Assembly (NCBI GenBank): GCA_002403175.1
Contig: DHHG01000105.1
Span: 1 to 17,132, forward strand
From: Syntrophaceae bacterium UBA4778
Lineage (GTDB): Bacteria; Desulfobacterota; Syntrophia; Syntrophales; UBA4778
Reading direction: 5' to 3'
Length of the DNA: 17,132 bases
Position 1 is the stretch's first letter; the number at the start of each line of letters is the position of its first letter. Under the pieces are notes generated by a model, which worked only from the letters and a program-made list of their open reading frames with translations, ran no database searches and was not told the DNA's origin. Made by a program: the position numbers and the translations under genes. Below are positions 7,711 to 14,552 of the stretch, one piece after another.

Positions 7711-8397
7711 TCACTTGAAAAGGTAATCGAAAAAAATGGTGATCAGTAAAAAAATACTGCAGAAAATCGGGATCATTTTTTTCAGATTGATGGTATTAAG
7801 CGCAACTGCAACTCCCAGAATCGGAATAAAGTAGTATATGTAATTCAATGCACTGATTATATGGCAAGGCAATAGAGGATAGACTAAAATCAGTATGTTA
7901 TACCCGATATTTAAAACAATCCACAAAAGCAGAAAACTCAACACGAATGTCTTTAGCAAAGCCAAACAATGTTGTTTTTCAACTCCCCGTATATTACCCC
8001 GAAGGGCGTAGGATACTGCTATCCTTGAGAGTCCGTCATTTCTGCGAAAAATATATATGTCCATTTGTTGCCCTAAAATTGCTAAGGGAAGCAAAGCTAG
8101 GATTGTTGCCGCAATCAATTCATGGGAAATGTTTCCCATTTGCTTACCGGCAATAATGGAACAGGCTGCGATTGCCACAGCCGATAACGTATCATTGGGA
8201 GGGACTGCTGTTCCTATCGGGGATTGATCTATCCAGATCAATTCCAAAAGAGCACCGATTATCAATCCGGTCTCAATCTCTCCTAAAATCAAGCCTATTA
8301 TCGTTGCAGAAACCACCGGTCTGGAAATCAATGTCTGTATATAAATACGATCCAGACAGAGTAACCCGCCTACAACAGCTATAGCTAACAGCAACAT
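7711..8397 (-). CDS. PTS mannose/fructose/sorbose-family EIIC membrane subunit
   Basis: A 228-residue, very hydrophobic protein with about seven membrane segments. The region SPIGTAVPPNDTLSAVAIA (about 59-77) matches the EIIC-Man (AgaC/ManY) signature, and LLELIWI precedes it. In complete systems EIIC and EIID together form the sugar channel in the inner membrane. Here no EIID gene follows: rimI starts four bases after the stop. The start is ATG with AAGGA six bases upstream, 42 bases after the EIIB stop. The sugar cannot be named. It may be a functional transporter if EIID is encoded elsewhere, or part of a reduced, regulatory PTS. Confidence 0.85.
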   Translation of the reverse strand: MLLLAIAVVGGLLCLDRIYIQTLISRPVVSATIIGLILGEIETGLIIGALLELIWIDQSPIGTAVPPNDTLSAVAIAACSIIAGKQMGNISHELIAATILALLPLAILGQQMDIYIFRRNDGLSRIAVSYALRGNIRGVEKQHCLALLKTFVLSFLLLWIVLNIGYNILILVYPLLPCHIISALNYIYYFIPILGVAVALNTINLKKMIPIFCSIFLLITIFFDYLFK

Positions 8398-8439
8398 GCC
8401 CCATCCTTGCTCACAGCTAAAAATGTGAATAGGAGAACT

Positions 8440-8922
8440 TTATTTCCTTTTTTTTATAACATCTCTGAAATCCAGTGGTTTGTCTTTCGGCACGCAACGG
8501 CATTCCACAGTTGCTCCCATATCCGTAAGGGACTGAATATCGCTAATGTCTTTTTCAGAAAGGAGAATAGATGCCGCACAACGTATTCTGAAATTCTCAC
8601 TGTATACATTCCCGATATTTAAACTTTCGAATCGGAAACCTAGATTGTATGCCTTTACGGCACTTTCAATCGTACTGAAAAGAACAATTGCTTTTTTAGA
8701 GGCGTCTAATTGCGTATATGTCCTAGCAAATTCATCAATTCGAAAAACAAGTACCTCGACCTCCCTGGGGACTGCCATTTTGATTACTGTCTCTCGAAAA
8801 AAATCTGAGGCAACTTCATCATCTACCACAACAATACATGTTGCTTTATTAAAGGGAAGCCATGCTTCAAGAATCTGTCCGTGAATCAATCTATTATCAA
8901 CCCGTACAAGAATGTATTCCAC
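8440..8922 (-). CDS. PTS mannose-family EIIB phosphocarrier
   Basis: A 160-residue cytoplasmic protein with the EIIB-Man signature RVDNRLIHGQILEAW at residues 7-21. His14 is the phosphohistidine that accepts phosphate from EIIA. The family consensus is R(I/V)DxRLIHGQ, and only minor differences are seen. The length matches the family (about 160). The start is GTG at 8922; an in-frame TAA sits immediately before it, so no earlier start is possible. A modest GGTGAT lies upstream. It follows EIIA by 112 bases and precedes EIIC by 42, all on the minus strand. Both ends are typical and the reading frame is intact, so it should be active if EI, HPr and EIIA are present. Confidence 0.93.
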   Translation of the reverse strand: MEYILVRVDNRLIHGQILEAWLPFNKATCIVVVDDEVASDFFRETVIKMAVPREVEVLVFRIDEFARTYTQLDASKKAIVLFSTIESAVKAYNLGFRFESLNIGNVYSENFRIRCAASILLSEKDISDIQSLTDMGATVECRCVPKDKPLDFRDVIKKRK

Positions 8923-9034
8923 TTACCATCACCATTTGTATCCTAATGGCAGATCAGATTCCAACTGCCTTGATTGAAAGAGCTCTGTAAACTATGAATC
9001 CGTGAATAACCGCCTTGAAATCAGTTTTTAAGGA

Positions 9035-9445
9035 CTATTTACCGGAGACATCCCTTTTCAGGATTTCACTTGCCAGTGAGATATTTTTCCTCCCATAATC
9101 CTTAATAAAATATGCTGTCTCTTCCAGCGTTTTTTCTTTCCTAATATCAAGCTTCAGAAGCATAGGTAAATTTACACCGGTGACAACTTCAACTTTTCCT
9201 TCCCGCATAAATGATAAAGAAATATTTGAAGGCGTGCCGCCAAACAAATCGGTTAGGATCAATATACCGTCCCCGCTATCAATTTTCTTCATGGCCCCTG
9301 TGATATCTTTTTTTATATCTTCCACACCCTTTTCAGAATCTATTGATACAGAATATATACCTGTCAGCTTCCCTTTAATCATCTCGGCTGCTTTTATCAA
9401 CTCACTTCCTAAATTACCATGGGTTATAACCAGAACACCGATCAT
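9035..9445 (-). CDS. PTS mannose-family EIIA phosphocarrier
   Basis: A 136-residue protein matching EIIA-Man (ManX N-terminal domain). It starts MIGVLVITHGNLGSELI, with His9 as the phosphorylated residue. ILTDLFGGTPSN (about 80-91) is the second family hallmark, and VVTGVNLPMLL follows. EIIA-Man takes phosphate from HPr and passes it to EIIB His14. I chose the ATG at 9445 because a strong GGAGGGGG lies nine bases upstream and homology begins there. The frame remains open upstream to a TTG at 9517, but that extension has no family similarity. It is the first gene of the run to pyrD. A dyad (9498-9512) lies about 50 bases upstream and may be a control site. Confidence 0.93.
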   Translation of the reverse strand: MIGVLVITHGNLGSELIKAAEMIKGKLTGIYSVSIDSEKGVEDIKKDITGAMKKIDSGDGILILTDLFGGTPSNISLSFMREGKVEVVTGVNLPMLLKLDIRKEKTLEETAYFIKDYGRKNISLASEILKRDVSGK

Positions 9446-9497
9446 ATATAATTTCCCCCTCCCTCGGTACGTCGAGATTTCATTACGCATAAAACCC

Positions 9498-9512
9498 AAG
9501 AACCAAGTTCTT
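9498..9512. promoter_or_regulatory. operator-like dyad in the EIIA leader
   Basis: AAGAAC, CAA, GTTCTT: perfect 6-base arms around a three-base centre. It lies about 52 bases before the EIIA start. On the minus strand a TATAAC -10-like hexamer sits a few bases upstream of it, so a bound protein could block initiation. A matching -35 is not evident. Confidence 0.3.
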
Positions 9513-9660
9513 TTCAATGTTATAGATTATCATCCATTAATATTTAGCACAAACAAAAACAGCTTTTTTAAATTCATTCTGTGTTAATTTCTATCCAAGC
9601 TTATTGACTTTAAAATGAGCAATTCGCTATCCGGCTCCGAATATATTGAATGTTTATTTC

Positions 9661-9681
9661 TTATCAACATAGTTATCCACA
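9661..9681 (+). promoter_or_regulatory. tandem DnaA-box-like sites
   Basis: TTATCCACA (9673-9681) is an exact consensus DnaA box. TTATCAACA (9661-9669), one base off consensus, lies in the same orientation 12 bases upstream. Both are in an AT-rich non-coding region. A pair at helical spacing is unlikely to be pure chance, but the neighbouring genes are not those of a usual bacterial origin. A DnaA-regulated promoter is the simpler reading. Confidence 0.5.
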
Positions 9682-9782
9682 ATTTTTCAACATGGATTGT
9701 GAGAGTAAGTGCATAAAACTCTGGAATGATGATTTTTTTCGGAAAAATTCAATTTTGTTCTTATAAACGGTCCAATTTCCAA

Positions 9783-9812
9783 TTGACATTTTTCATCAAT
9801 AACATATACAAT
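9783..9812 (+). promoter_or_regulatory. sigma-70 promoter of the small sigma region-4 gene
   Basis: A perfect -35 TTGACA (9783-9788) is followed by TATACA (9805-9810) after 16 bases, or TACAAT (9807-9812) after 18. Either gives a start of transcription about 25 bases before the ATG at 9844. This is the best-matching promoter in the window. Confidence 0.7.
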
Positions 9813-9843
9813 AAAAGGATAAACTAAATAATAAAGGATATTT

Positions 9844-10128
9844 ATGTCTAATTTGTATAAATGTAAAAAAACGAATATTTTTATTTCTGAACCTTGCCAG
9901 GACAATGTATGCGAGTGGTGGTTAAAAAATGAGACATTTTGCAATTGTACCTGGGTAGCTTGTAATTATGGCCCATTCACTTTGGAAGAAGTGGGTGAAA
10001 TGATGGGAGTTACCAGAGAGCGTATCAGACAAATAGAAGCTAAAGCACTGCGAAAGCTCCAGCATAAGAAAAGAAGGGATCAATTGAAAGATTTTGCTTC
10101 GCCAAATTATGATGAAGATATGTATTGA
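9844..10128 (+). CDS. small Cys-rich protein with a stand-alone sigma-70 region 4 domain
   Basis: This 94-residue protein has two parts. Residues 1-42 carry six cysteines (7, 18, 23, 33, 35, 40) in a spacing that could bind metal, with a WW pair at 25-26. Residues 43-80 ([20 protein letters not shown]...EAKALRKLQ) are nearly identical to RpoD region 4.2, the helix-turn-helix that reads -35 promoter elements. Sigma regions 1-3 are missing, so it cannot initiate transcription alone. It may compete with or modify the housekeeping sigma at promoters, or be a free-standing DNA-binding protein. The gene has its own sigma-70 promoter and an AAAGGA five bases before ATG. Nothing indicates a broken rpoD: the N-terminal part is not sigma-like and the gene is self-contained. 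It ends two bases before the convergent crotonase gene. Confidence 0.8.
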   Translation: MSNLYKCKKTNIFISEPCQDNVCEWWLKNETFCNCTWVACNYGPFTLEEVGEMMGVTRERIRQIEAKALRKLQHKKRRDQLKDFASPNYDEDMY

Positions 10129-10130
10129 TA

Positions 10131-10898
10131 TTACTTATTCTTTCTTTTAGCGAGATCTTCCATAAATTTACGCATATACTCTTTTCGCTCAGATCTTGAA
10201 AAGAGGAGGGCAGACACTTCGTATTCATATTCCATAGCGGCTCTTTTATCCAAACGTGGCACGATATCGGAAATACGTTTAATTGCTTCCAAGGTTTTGG
10301 CGGACCTCTTTGAAAGTTCTGATGCCATTTTCTTGGCCTCATCAAGAAATTTGGCGGGCGGAGCTATTTTGTTTACAATTCCGATCCGCATCGCCTCAAT
10401 GGCTCCGATTGGCTCACCAAGCATTGCCATTTCTTTTGCCTTGGCTACGCCGACGATGCGCTGCAAAGGATCAAAAAATGGACTTAAGCCAAACTTCATC
10501 TCAGGATGTCCAAATATTGCACTCTCAGATGCGACGATCAGATCACAAACAACGGCAAGGTTGAAACCTCCACCGAGGGCAATACCTCCTACGGCGGCAA
10601 TTACGGGTTTTTTGAACAAATAAATTTTCTGAAGATAACTTGTTATGGATCGGAAGTAATCATCTATCTCTCCATCAGGGAGAACGGCCAACTCTTTGAT
10701 ATCGGCACCGGCGCAAAACACATAATCTCCCCCTGTCAATATCACTGCTTTCACCGAATCATCATTTTCGAGCTCTGCGAAGCAATCGGCCAATTCAAGG
10801 CGCATTACCTGAGTCAAGGCATTTAATTCTGCCGGATTATTTAGCTTGACTACAGCATAACCATCTTCTTTCGTGAGTACAATTTCTTTGCATTCCAT
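10131..10898 (-). CDS. enoyl-CoA hydratase/isomerase-family (crotonase) protein
   Basis: A 255-residue crotonase. The oxyanion-hole parts are present: FCAGADIKEL (61-70) and ALGGGFNLAVVCD (107-119). In rat mitochondrial hydratase the two catalytic acids are Glu144, in GGGCELA, and Glu164, in FGxPE. Here the first position is Asn113 (GGGFNLA) and the second is Glu133 (FGHPE). The usual GGTQRL stretch is also altered (PFFDPLQRI). This leaves one acid/base, as in some isomerases and other crotonases, so the reaction should not be assumed to be hydration. It starts at ATG 10898 with a weak AAGG and lies 15 bases downstream of sppA, probably in the rpsA-sppA transcript. It may take part in fatty-acid, aromatic-acid or amino-acid breakdown; the substrate is unknown. 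Confidence 0.85.
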   Translation of the reverse strand: MECKEIVLTKEDGYAVVKLNNPAELNALTQVMRLELADCFAELENDDSVKAVILTGGDYVFCAGADIKELAVLPDGEIDDYFRSITSYLQKIYLFKKPVIAAVGGIALGGGFNLAVVCDLIVASESAIFGHPEMKFGLSPFFDPLQRIVGVAKAKEMAMLGEPIGAIEAMRIGIVNKIAPPAKFLDEAKKMASELSKRSAKTLEAIKRISDIVPRLDKRAAMEYEYEVSALLFSRSERKEYMRKFMEDLAKRKNK

Positions 10899-10913
10899 TA
10901 TGATCGCCTTTTT

Positions 10914-11813
10914 CTAGTATTCTACCTGCAAGTGCCTCGAAATAAAGTAAGCACCGTGAAGCTCTTTGTTCAATTCACCCACTATAGCAGATTTTGTTTC
11001 TTCAACCAAATATTTCCAGGCATTGAATCCTTTCTCTTTCGGGTATATAAGCTCAGGCCTCCCTTCAATCCCAGAGAGCTTGGCAGCTACTTTTGCGGCG
11101 GAATCCATGTCTCCCAGCAGATCTACCAATCCCATTCCTAGTGCCTGTCTTCCTGTAAAAATCCTACCATCAGTATATTCTTTTAATTTCTCTTTTGAGA
11201 TTTTTCTGTTTACTGAAACCGTTTCAACAAACTGATCATAGATATCATCAATAACATTCTGAATAAGAGATTCCTCGTCGGAAGTCATTTCTCGGAAAGG
11301 AGATCCAATATCTTTATATTTTCCGCTTTTGATGGACGAAGCTCGCAGCCCTAACTTCTTCATCGTATCCTGAACGTTAGTGAAATGCATGATGACGCCT
11401 ATGCTACCGGTTAATGTGCCGGGATTAGCAACAATCTTGTCCGCACCACAGGCGACATAATACCCGCCCGAAGCCGCCACTGAGCCGAGAGAAGCCACAA
11501 CCTTCTTTTTTGTCTTTGCAGCTAGAATGGCTTCATATATCTCCTGAGAAGCGGCAACACCCCCTCCAGGAGAATCTATTCTAACAATGATAGCTTTAAT
11601 TCTCGGATCATCTAAATATTTATTGATTTGCTCGACGGTATTCTTGGAGTCGGTAATAATCCCTTTAACGCATACAACACCTATCTTTTCTCCTTTTTGG
11701 GAAAAGAAAAAGGTATTATCCCCGAAAAGGGATACTCCGAATATAAGAATATATAGGATTGTCCCGATTGCGAATAATAGTAAGAGCCCAAGCAATATGG
11801 GGTGTTTTCGCAT
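10914..11813 (-). CDS. sppA: signal peptide peptidase SppA (S49 serine protease)
   Basis: This 299-residue membrane-anchored S49 protease cleaves leftover signal peptides in the inner membrane. One N-terminal membrane segment (about 7-30) precedes the catalytic domain. The nucleophile is Ser115 in SVAASGGYY, and the general base is Lys167 in SGKYKDIGSPFR. IVRIDSPGGG (76-85) is a further family hallmark, and NPGTLTGSIGV follows. The length is that of the short, single-domain form seen in Bacillus and deltaproteobacteria, which oligomerises to build its active sites, rather than the double-length E. coli protein. The Shine-Dalgarno is poor (AAAGG, well upstream). The gene lies 35 bases after rpsA, an arrangement common in deltaproteobacteria, and 15 bases before the crotonase gene. 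Confidence 0.94.
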   Translation of the reverse strand: MRKHPILLGLLLLFAIGTILYILIFGVSLFGDNTFFFSQKGEKIGVVCVKGIITDSKNTVEQINKYLDDPRIKAIIVRIDSPGGGVAASQEIYEAILAAKTKKKVVASLGSVAASGGYYVACGADKIVANPGTLTGSIGVIMHFTNVQDTMKKLGLRASSIKSGKYKDIGSPFREMTSDEESLIQNVIDDIYDQFVETVSVNRKISKEKLKEYTDGRIFTGRQALGMGLVDLLGDMDSAAKVAAKLSGIEGRPELIYPKEKGFNAWKYLVEETKSAIVGELNKELHGAYFISRHLQVEY

Positions 11814-11848
11814 AAAATCAGTTGCCTTTAAAAGAATGGAAGTAAAAA

Positions 11849-13597
11849 TTACGCTATATCGGATATTTTTACATTGGCCAGAGCCTTACCAAGACTGGAT
11901 CCAATTTTCTCCTTATTATTTAAATATTGATTAGAGGCCGGTTCATTGACGAGTGATTCATAATCTTTAATGCTCAATCGTATTTTCTTACTCTTTGAAT
12001 CGATACTTTTCACAACCGCTGTAGTAATATCACCTACATTGAATATTTCACTAGGTGATTTGACCTTTTTATGACCGATTTCGGAAACATGAACCAGTCC
12101 CTCAACTCCTTCTTCTATTTCTACAAAGAGACCAAAGTCTGTGATGTTTGTAATTTTTCCACTGATGACAGCACCTGGTACATATTTGGTTACGATTTCA
12201 TCCCAAGGGTTGGTTTCAAGTTGTTTAATACCGAGAGAGAATTTCTCATTTTCCACATCAATATTTAGTACGACAGCCTCAACTTCCTGCCCCTTCTTGA
12301 AAAATTCCGATGGATGCTTAATTCTTTGCTTCCACGAGATATCAGATACATGAACAAGCCCGTCAATTCCCTCTTCAATTCCAATAAAAATACCAAAATC
12401 TGCTATATTTCTTACTGTACCCTTGACTATGCTTCCTTCGGGATACTTATCTTTCAAAGCCATCCAAGGATTCGATACCGTCTGCTTAAGTCCGAGTGAA
12501 ATTCTTTTGTTCTCCCCGTCGATGCCAAGAATCATGACTTTAACTTCGTCGCCCACCGACATGATCTTAGAAGGATGTCTAAATTTCTTTGTTGTCCAGA
12601 ACATCTCCGAAACATGAATCAGACCCTCAACTCCGTCTTCGAGAGCTACAAAAGCACCGTAATCCATCAAGCTTACGATTTTTCCGGAAACAATCGAATT
12701 GATCTTGTATTTTTCAGCTATCGTATCCCATGGATTATCTTTCAATTGTTTAAGCCCCAGGGAAATTCTTCCCTTCTCGCGATCAAAAGAAAGTACTTTA
12801 ACCGTAATCTTGTCACCCTTGCCGAACTGTTCAGATGGCCGAGTTAACTTTCCCCATGATATATCAGTTACATGGAGCAGGCCATCGATGCCACCCAGAT
12901 CAACGAATACACCGAAATCAGTAATATTCTTAATAATACCATCGACTACCTTGCCCTCCTCGATCGTCTCGAGGACATGTTTCCTTTCTTCTTCTCTCTC
13001 TTTTTCCAGAATAGCCCTTCTTGATAAGACCACGTTATTTCTTTTGCGATCATAACTGATGACATTGAATAAAAGGGTTTGTCCGACATACCCATTTAGA
13101 TCCTTAACAGGCCTGATATCAATCTGAGATCCAGGTAAAAACGCTGTGATTCCGATATCTACAGAGAATCCGCCTTTTACCCGCTCCGCAACGGTTCCCT
13201 TCAAAGTCGTATTGTTCTCGCAGGCACTTTTAACTTCGTTCCAAACCCTCATTTTTGCTGCTTTATCTTTAGACAGAATGAGATTGTATTCCTCATCCTT
13301 ATGATCGATAAGGACCTCAATGATATCGCCGACTGCAACTGTTATGTTACCCTTCTCGTCTTTCAGTTCGTCTGCCTTGATCTGTCCTTCCGTTTTATAA
13401 CCTACATCAACCATTACAAGATCATTACCGATCTGGACAACTTTTCCGGAGACAACCTCTCCTAATGGAACATCCTGCAGACTTTGCTCATATAACTCGA
13501 TAAAGCTCATATTTTTATTTTGATCCGCCTCATGGCGAAGTTCATCCATTTCGTCAAAATGCATCTCATTTTCGTTTTTTATTTTATCGTTAACCAT
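11849..13597 (-). CDS. rpsA: 30S ribosomal protein S1
   Basis: The 582-residue protein carries six S1/OB repeats at about 46-110, 128-194, 215-283, 300-370, 387-457 and 474-543. The last four share the DFG(V/I/L)FV...G(I/V)(D/E)GL(L/V)HVS(D/E)I core, which is the normal Gram-negative S1 layout; repeats 1 and 2 are the divergent ribosome-binding ones. S1 helps load mRNAs with weak Shine-Dalgarno sequences onto the ribosome, relevant here because several genes in the window have poor ones. An acidic, Met-rich 30-residue N-terminal extension precedes the first repeat. The start is ATG with AGGAGGGG about ten bases upstream. It follows cmk by about 100 bases containing a possible own promoter. 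Both cmk-rpsA and rpsA-sppA adjacency are widely conserved. Confidence 0.97.
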   Translation of the reverse strand: MVNDKIKNENEMHFDEMDELRHEADQNKNMSFIELYEQSLQDVPLGEVVSGKVVQIGNDLVMVDVGYKTEGQIKADELKDEKGNITVAVGDIIEVLIDHKDEEYNLILSKDKAAKMRVWNEVKSACENNTTLKGTVAERVKGGFSVDIGITAFLPGSQIDIRPVKDLNGYVGQTLLFNVISYDRKRNNVVLSRRAILEKEREEERKHVLETIEEGKVVDGIIKNITDFGVFVDLGGIDGLLHVTDISWGKLTRPSEQFGKGDKITVKVLSFDREKGRISLGLKQLKDNPWDTIAEKYKINSIVSGKIVSLMDYGAFVALEDGVEGLIHVSEMFWTTKKFRHPSKIMSVGDEVKVMILGIDGENKRISLGLKQTVSNPWMALKDKYPEGSIVKGTVRNIADFGIFIGIEEGIDGLVHVSDISWKQRIKHPSEFFKKGQEVEAVVLNIDVENEKFSLGIKQLETNPWDEIVTKYVPGAVISGKITNITDFGLFVEIEEGVEGLVHVSEIGHKKVKSPSEIFNVGDITTAVVKSIDSKSKKIRLSIKDYESLVNEPASNQYLNNKEKIGSSLGKALANVKISDIA

Positions 13598-13668
13598 TAA
13601 GACTACCCCCCTCCTAAATAATGATCTTTCTCAATTAGGGTCGAGTAACACACTGCCACAAAAATATC

Positions 13669-13696
13669 AAGATAATTAACTATAACGTCTGGACAA
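13669..13696 (-). promoter_or_regulatory. possible rpsA promoter
   Basis: On the minus strand TTGTCC (13696-13691), 16 bases, then TATCTT (13674-13669) resembles a sigma-70 site with four of six matches in each box. It begins directly after the cmk stop codon and would give an mRNA leader of about 65 bases before the rpsA ATG. Such a leader could host the translational autoregulation by S1 known in other bacteria, though I see no clear fold. Confidence 0.3.
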
Positions 13697-14395
13697 TTAC
13701 ACCTTTTCAGAAAGTTCGGTTGAACATTTTTTGATCATTTTCAACATCCTCTCCACAACCTCATTTATACCCATCGAGGTGGAATCTATAATTATTGCAT
13801 CTTGAGCCGGCCTGAGCGGAGCCGTTTCTCTCTCCATATCCTGTTTATCGCGTAATTTCATGTCCTTATGCACATTATTCAGATCAATTTCCGTATTCTT
13901 TTGTTTCAATTCCAGATACCTTCTTTTGCTTCTCTCAGAATCGACAGCATCCAGGTAAAATTTGAAATCAGCTTCAGGAAAAACGACCGTCCCCATATCT
14001 CTCCCATCAGCTACGATTCCACCTTTTTTCCCTAATTCCCTTTGAATGGACAACAAGGCACTTCTTACGGACGGATAGGCCGAAATTTTAGAGGCAAGCA
14101 TCCCGATTTCCGGAGTCCTTATTTGGTCTGTCACATCCTGCTCATTAATATAAATTCTTGTTTGACCCTGAATACATCTTATTGAGATATTCAGATTTTT
14201 CACCAGTTCCGGGATCCGAAGTTCGATATCTTCTCGTTCCTCGAACTCGGCAGCTTTAAAAGCCAGGGCTCTGTATAACGCCCCGGTATCGAGATAATCG
14301 TATTTGAGTCTTTCGGCGAGCAATTTGCCGACGGTACTCTTTCCAGCTCCTGCAGGACCATCGATTGTCACAATTTTTCCGGCACTTACGTTCAT
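13697..14395 (-). CDS. cmk: cytidylate kinase
   Basis: A 232-residue nucleoside monophosphate kinase that phosphorylates CMP and dCMP with ATP in the cytoplasm. The P-loop GPAGAGKST lies at 13-21, followed by YDYLDTGALYRALA (32-45), the CMP-binding hallmark. IVADGRDMGTVVFPEADFKFYLDA (about 127-150) is the conserved central motif, and the lid region holds RRYLELK and DKQDMERETAPLRPA. The length is normal (220-230). The start ATG has GAAGGGGG six bases upstream. The gene precedes rpsA, a conserved linkage; the ispH gene often found between them in deltaproteobacteria is absent here. A possible leader ORF overlaps its start. Confidence 0.96.
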   Translation of the reverse strand: MNVSAGKIVTIDGPAGAGKSTVGKLLAERLKYDYLDTGALYRALAFKAAEFEEREDIELRIPELVKNLNISIRCIQGQTRIYINEQDVTDQIRTPEIGMLASKISAYPSVRSALLSIQRELGKKGGIVADGRDMGTVVFPEADFKFYLDAVDSERSKRRYLELKQKNTEIDLNNVHKDMKLRDKQDMERETAPLRPAQDAIIIDSTSMGINEVVERMLKMIKKCSTELSEKV

Positions 14396-14433
14396 AATCT
14401 ATCCCCCTTCAATATTTGAACATAAAAAACCAT
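14392..14433 (-). CDS. possible 13-codon leader ORF overlapping the cmk start
   Basis: On the minus strand an AAGGAG is followed after three bases by ATG (14433-14431). The frame encodes MVFYVQILKGDRL and stops at a TGA that overlaps the cmk ATG as ATGA. The overlap is the arrangement typical of translational coupling. The Shine-Dalgarno spacing is shorter than ideal and so short a frame may be chance. Confidence 0.25.
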   Translation of the reverse strand: MVFYVQILKGDRL

Positions 14434-14494
14434 AAACTCCTTCGTTTAAGACCATCTGGCCGTATATGGATCCCTTCAGGTAAATCCATGCTGC

Positions 14495-14523
14495 TTGATT
14501 TTATGATGTAAAAGGTCTAGAAT
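14495..14523 (+). promoter_or_regulatory. sigma-70 promoter of the M48 protease gene
   Basis: TTGATT (14495-14500), exactly 17 bases, then TAGAAT (14518-14523). Transcription would start near 14530, about 23 bases before the TTG start at 14553, leaving room for the GGAG at 14542-14545. It supports the chosen start codon. Confidence 0.6.
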
Positions 14524-14552
14524 TCGGGAACCTTAAATACTGGAGCATTCCA

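Larger units (their letters stand above)
9446..9843. other. AT-rich divergent intergenic region between EIIA and the sigma region-4 gene
   Basis: About 400 bases hold no supportable gene. They contain the EIIA leader with a dyad (9498-9512), two DnaA-box-like sites (9661-9681), A/T-rich tracts on both sides of those boxes and a sigma-70 promoter (9783-9812). Open frames here are low-complexity shadows. Confidence 0.6.

Noticed and set aside
9446..9517. N-terminal extension of EIIA from a TTG at 9517
   Set aside because: The ATG at 9445 has a strong Shine-Dalgarno and is where family similarity begins; the extension covers the leader and its dyad.
9446..9843. Full chromosomal origin of replication
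   Set aside because: Only two DnaA-like boxes were found, and dnaA, dnaN, gidA or parAB are not nearby.
9687..9944. 85-codon minus-strand frame upstream of and across the sigma-like gene
   Set aside because: Low-complexity, AT-driven, overlaps the promoter and the start of a well-supported gene.
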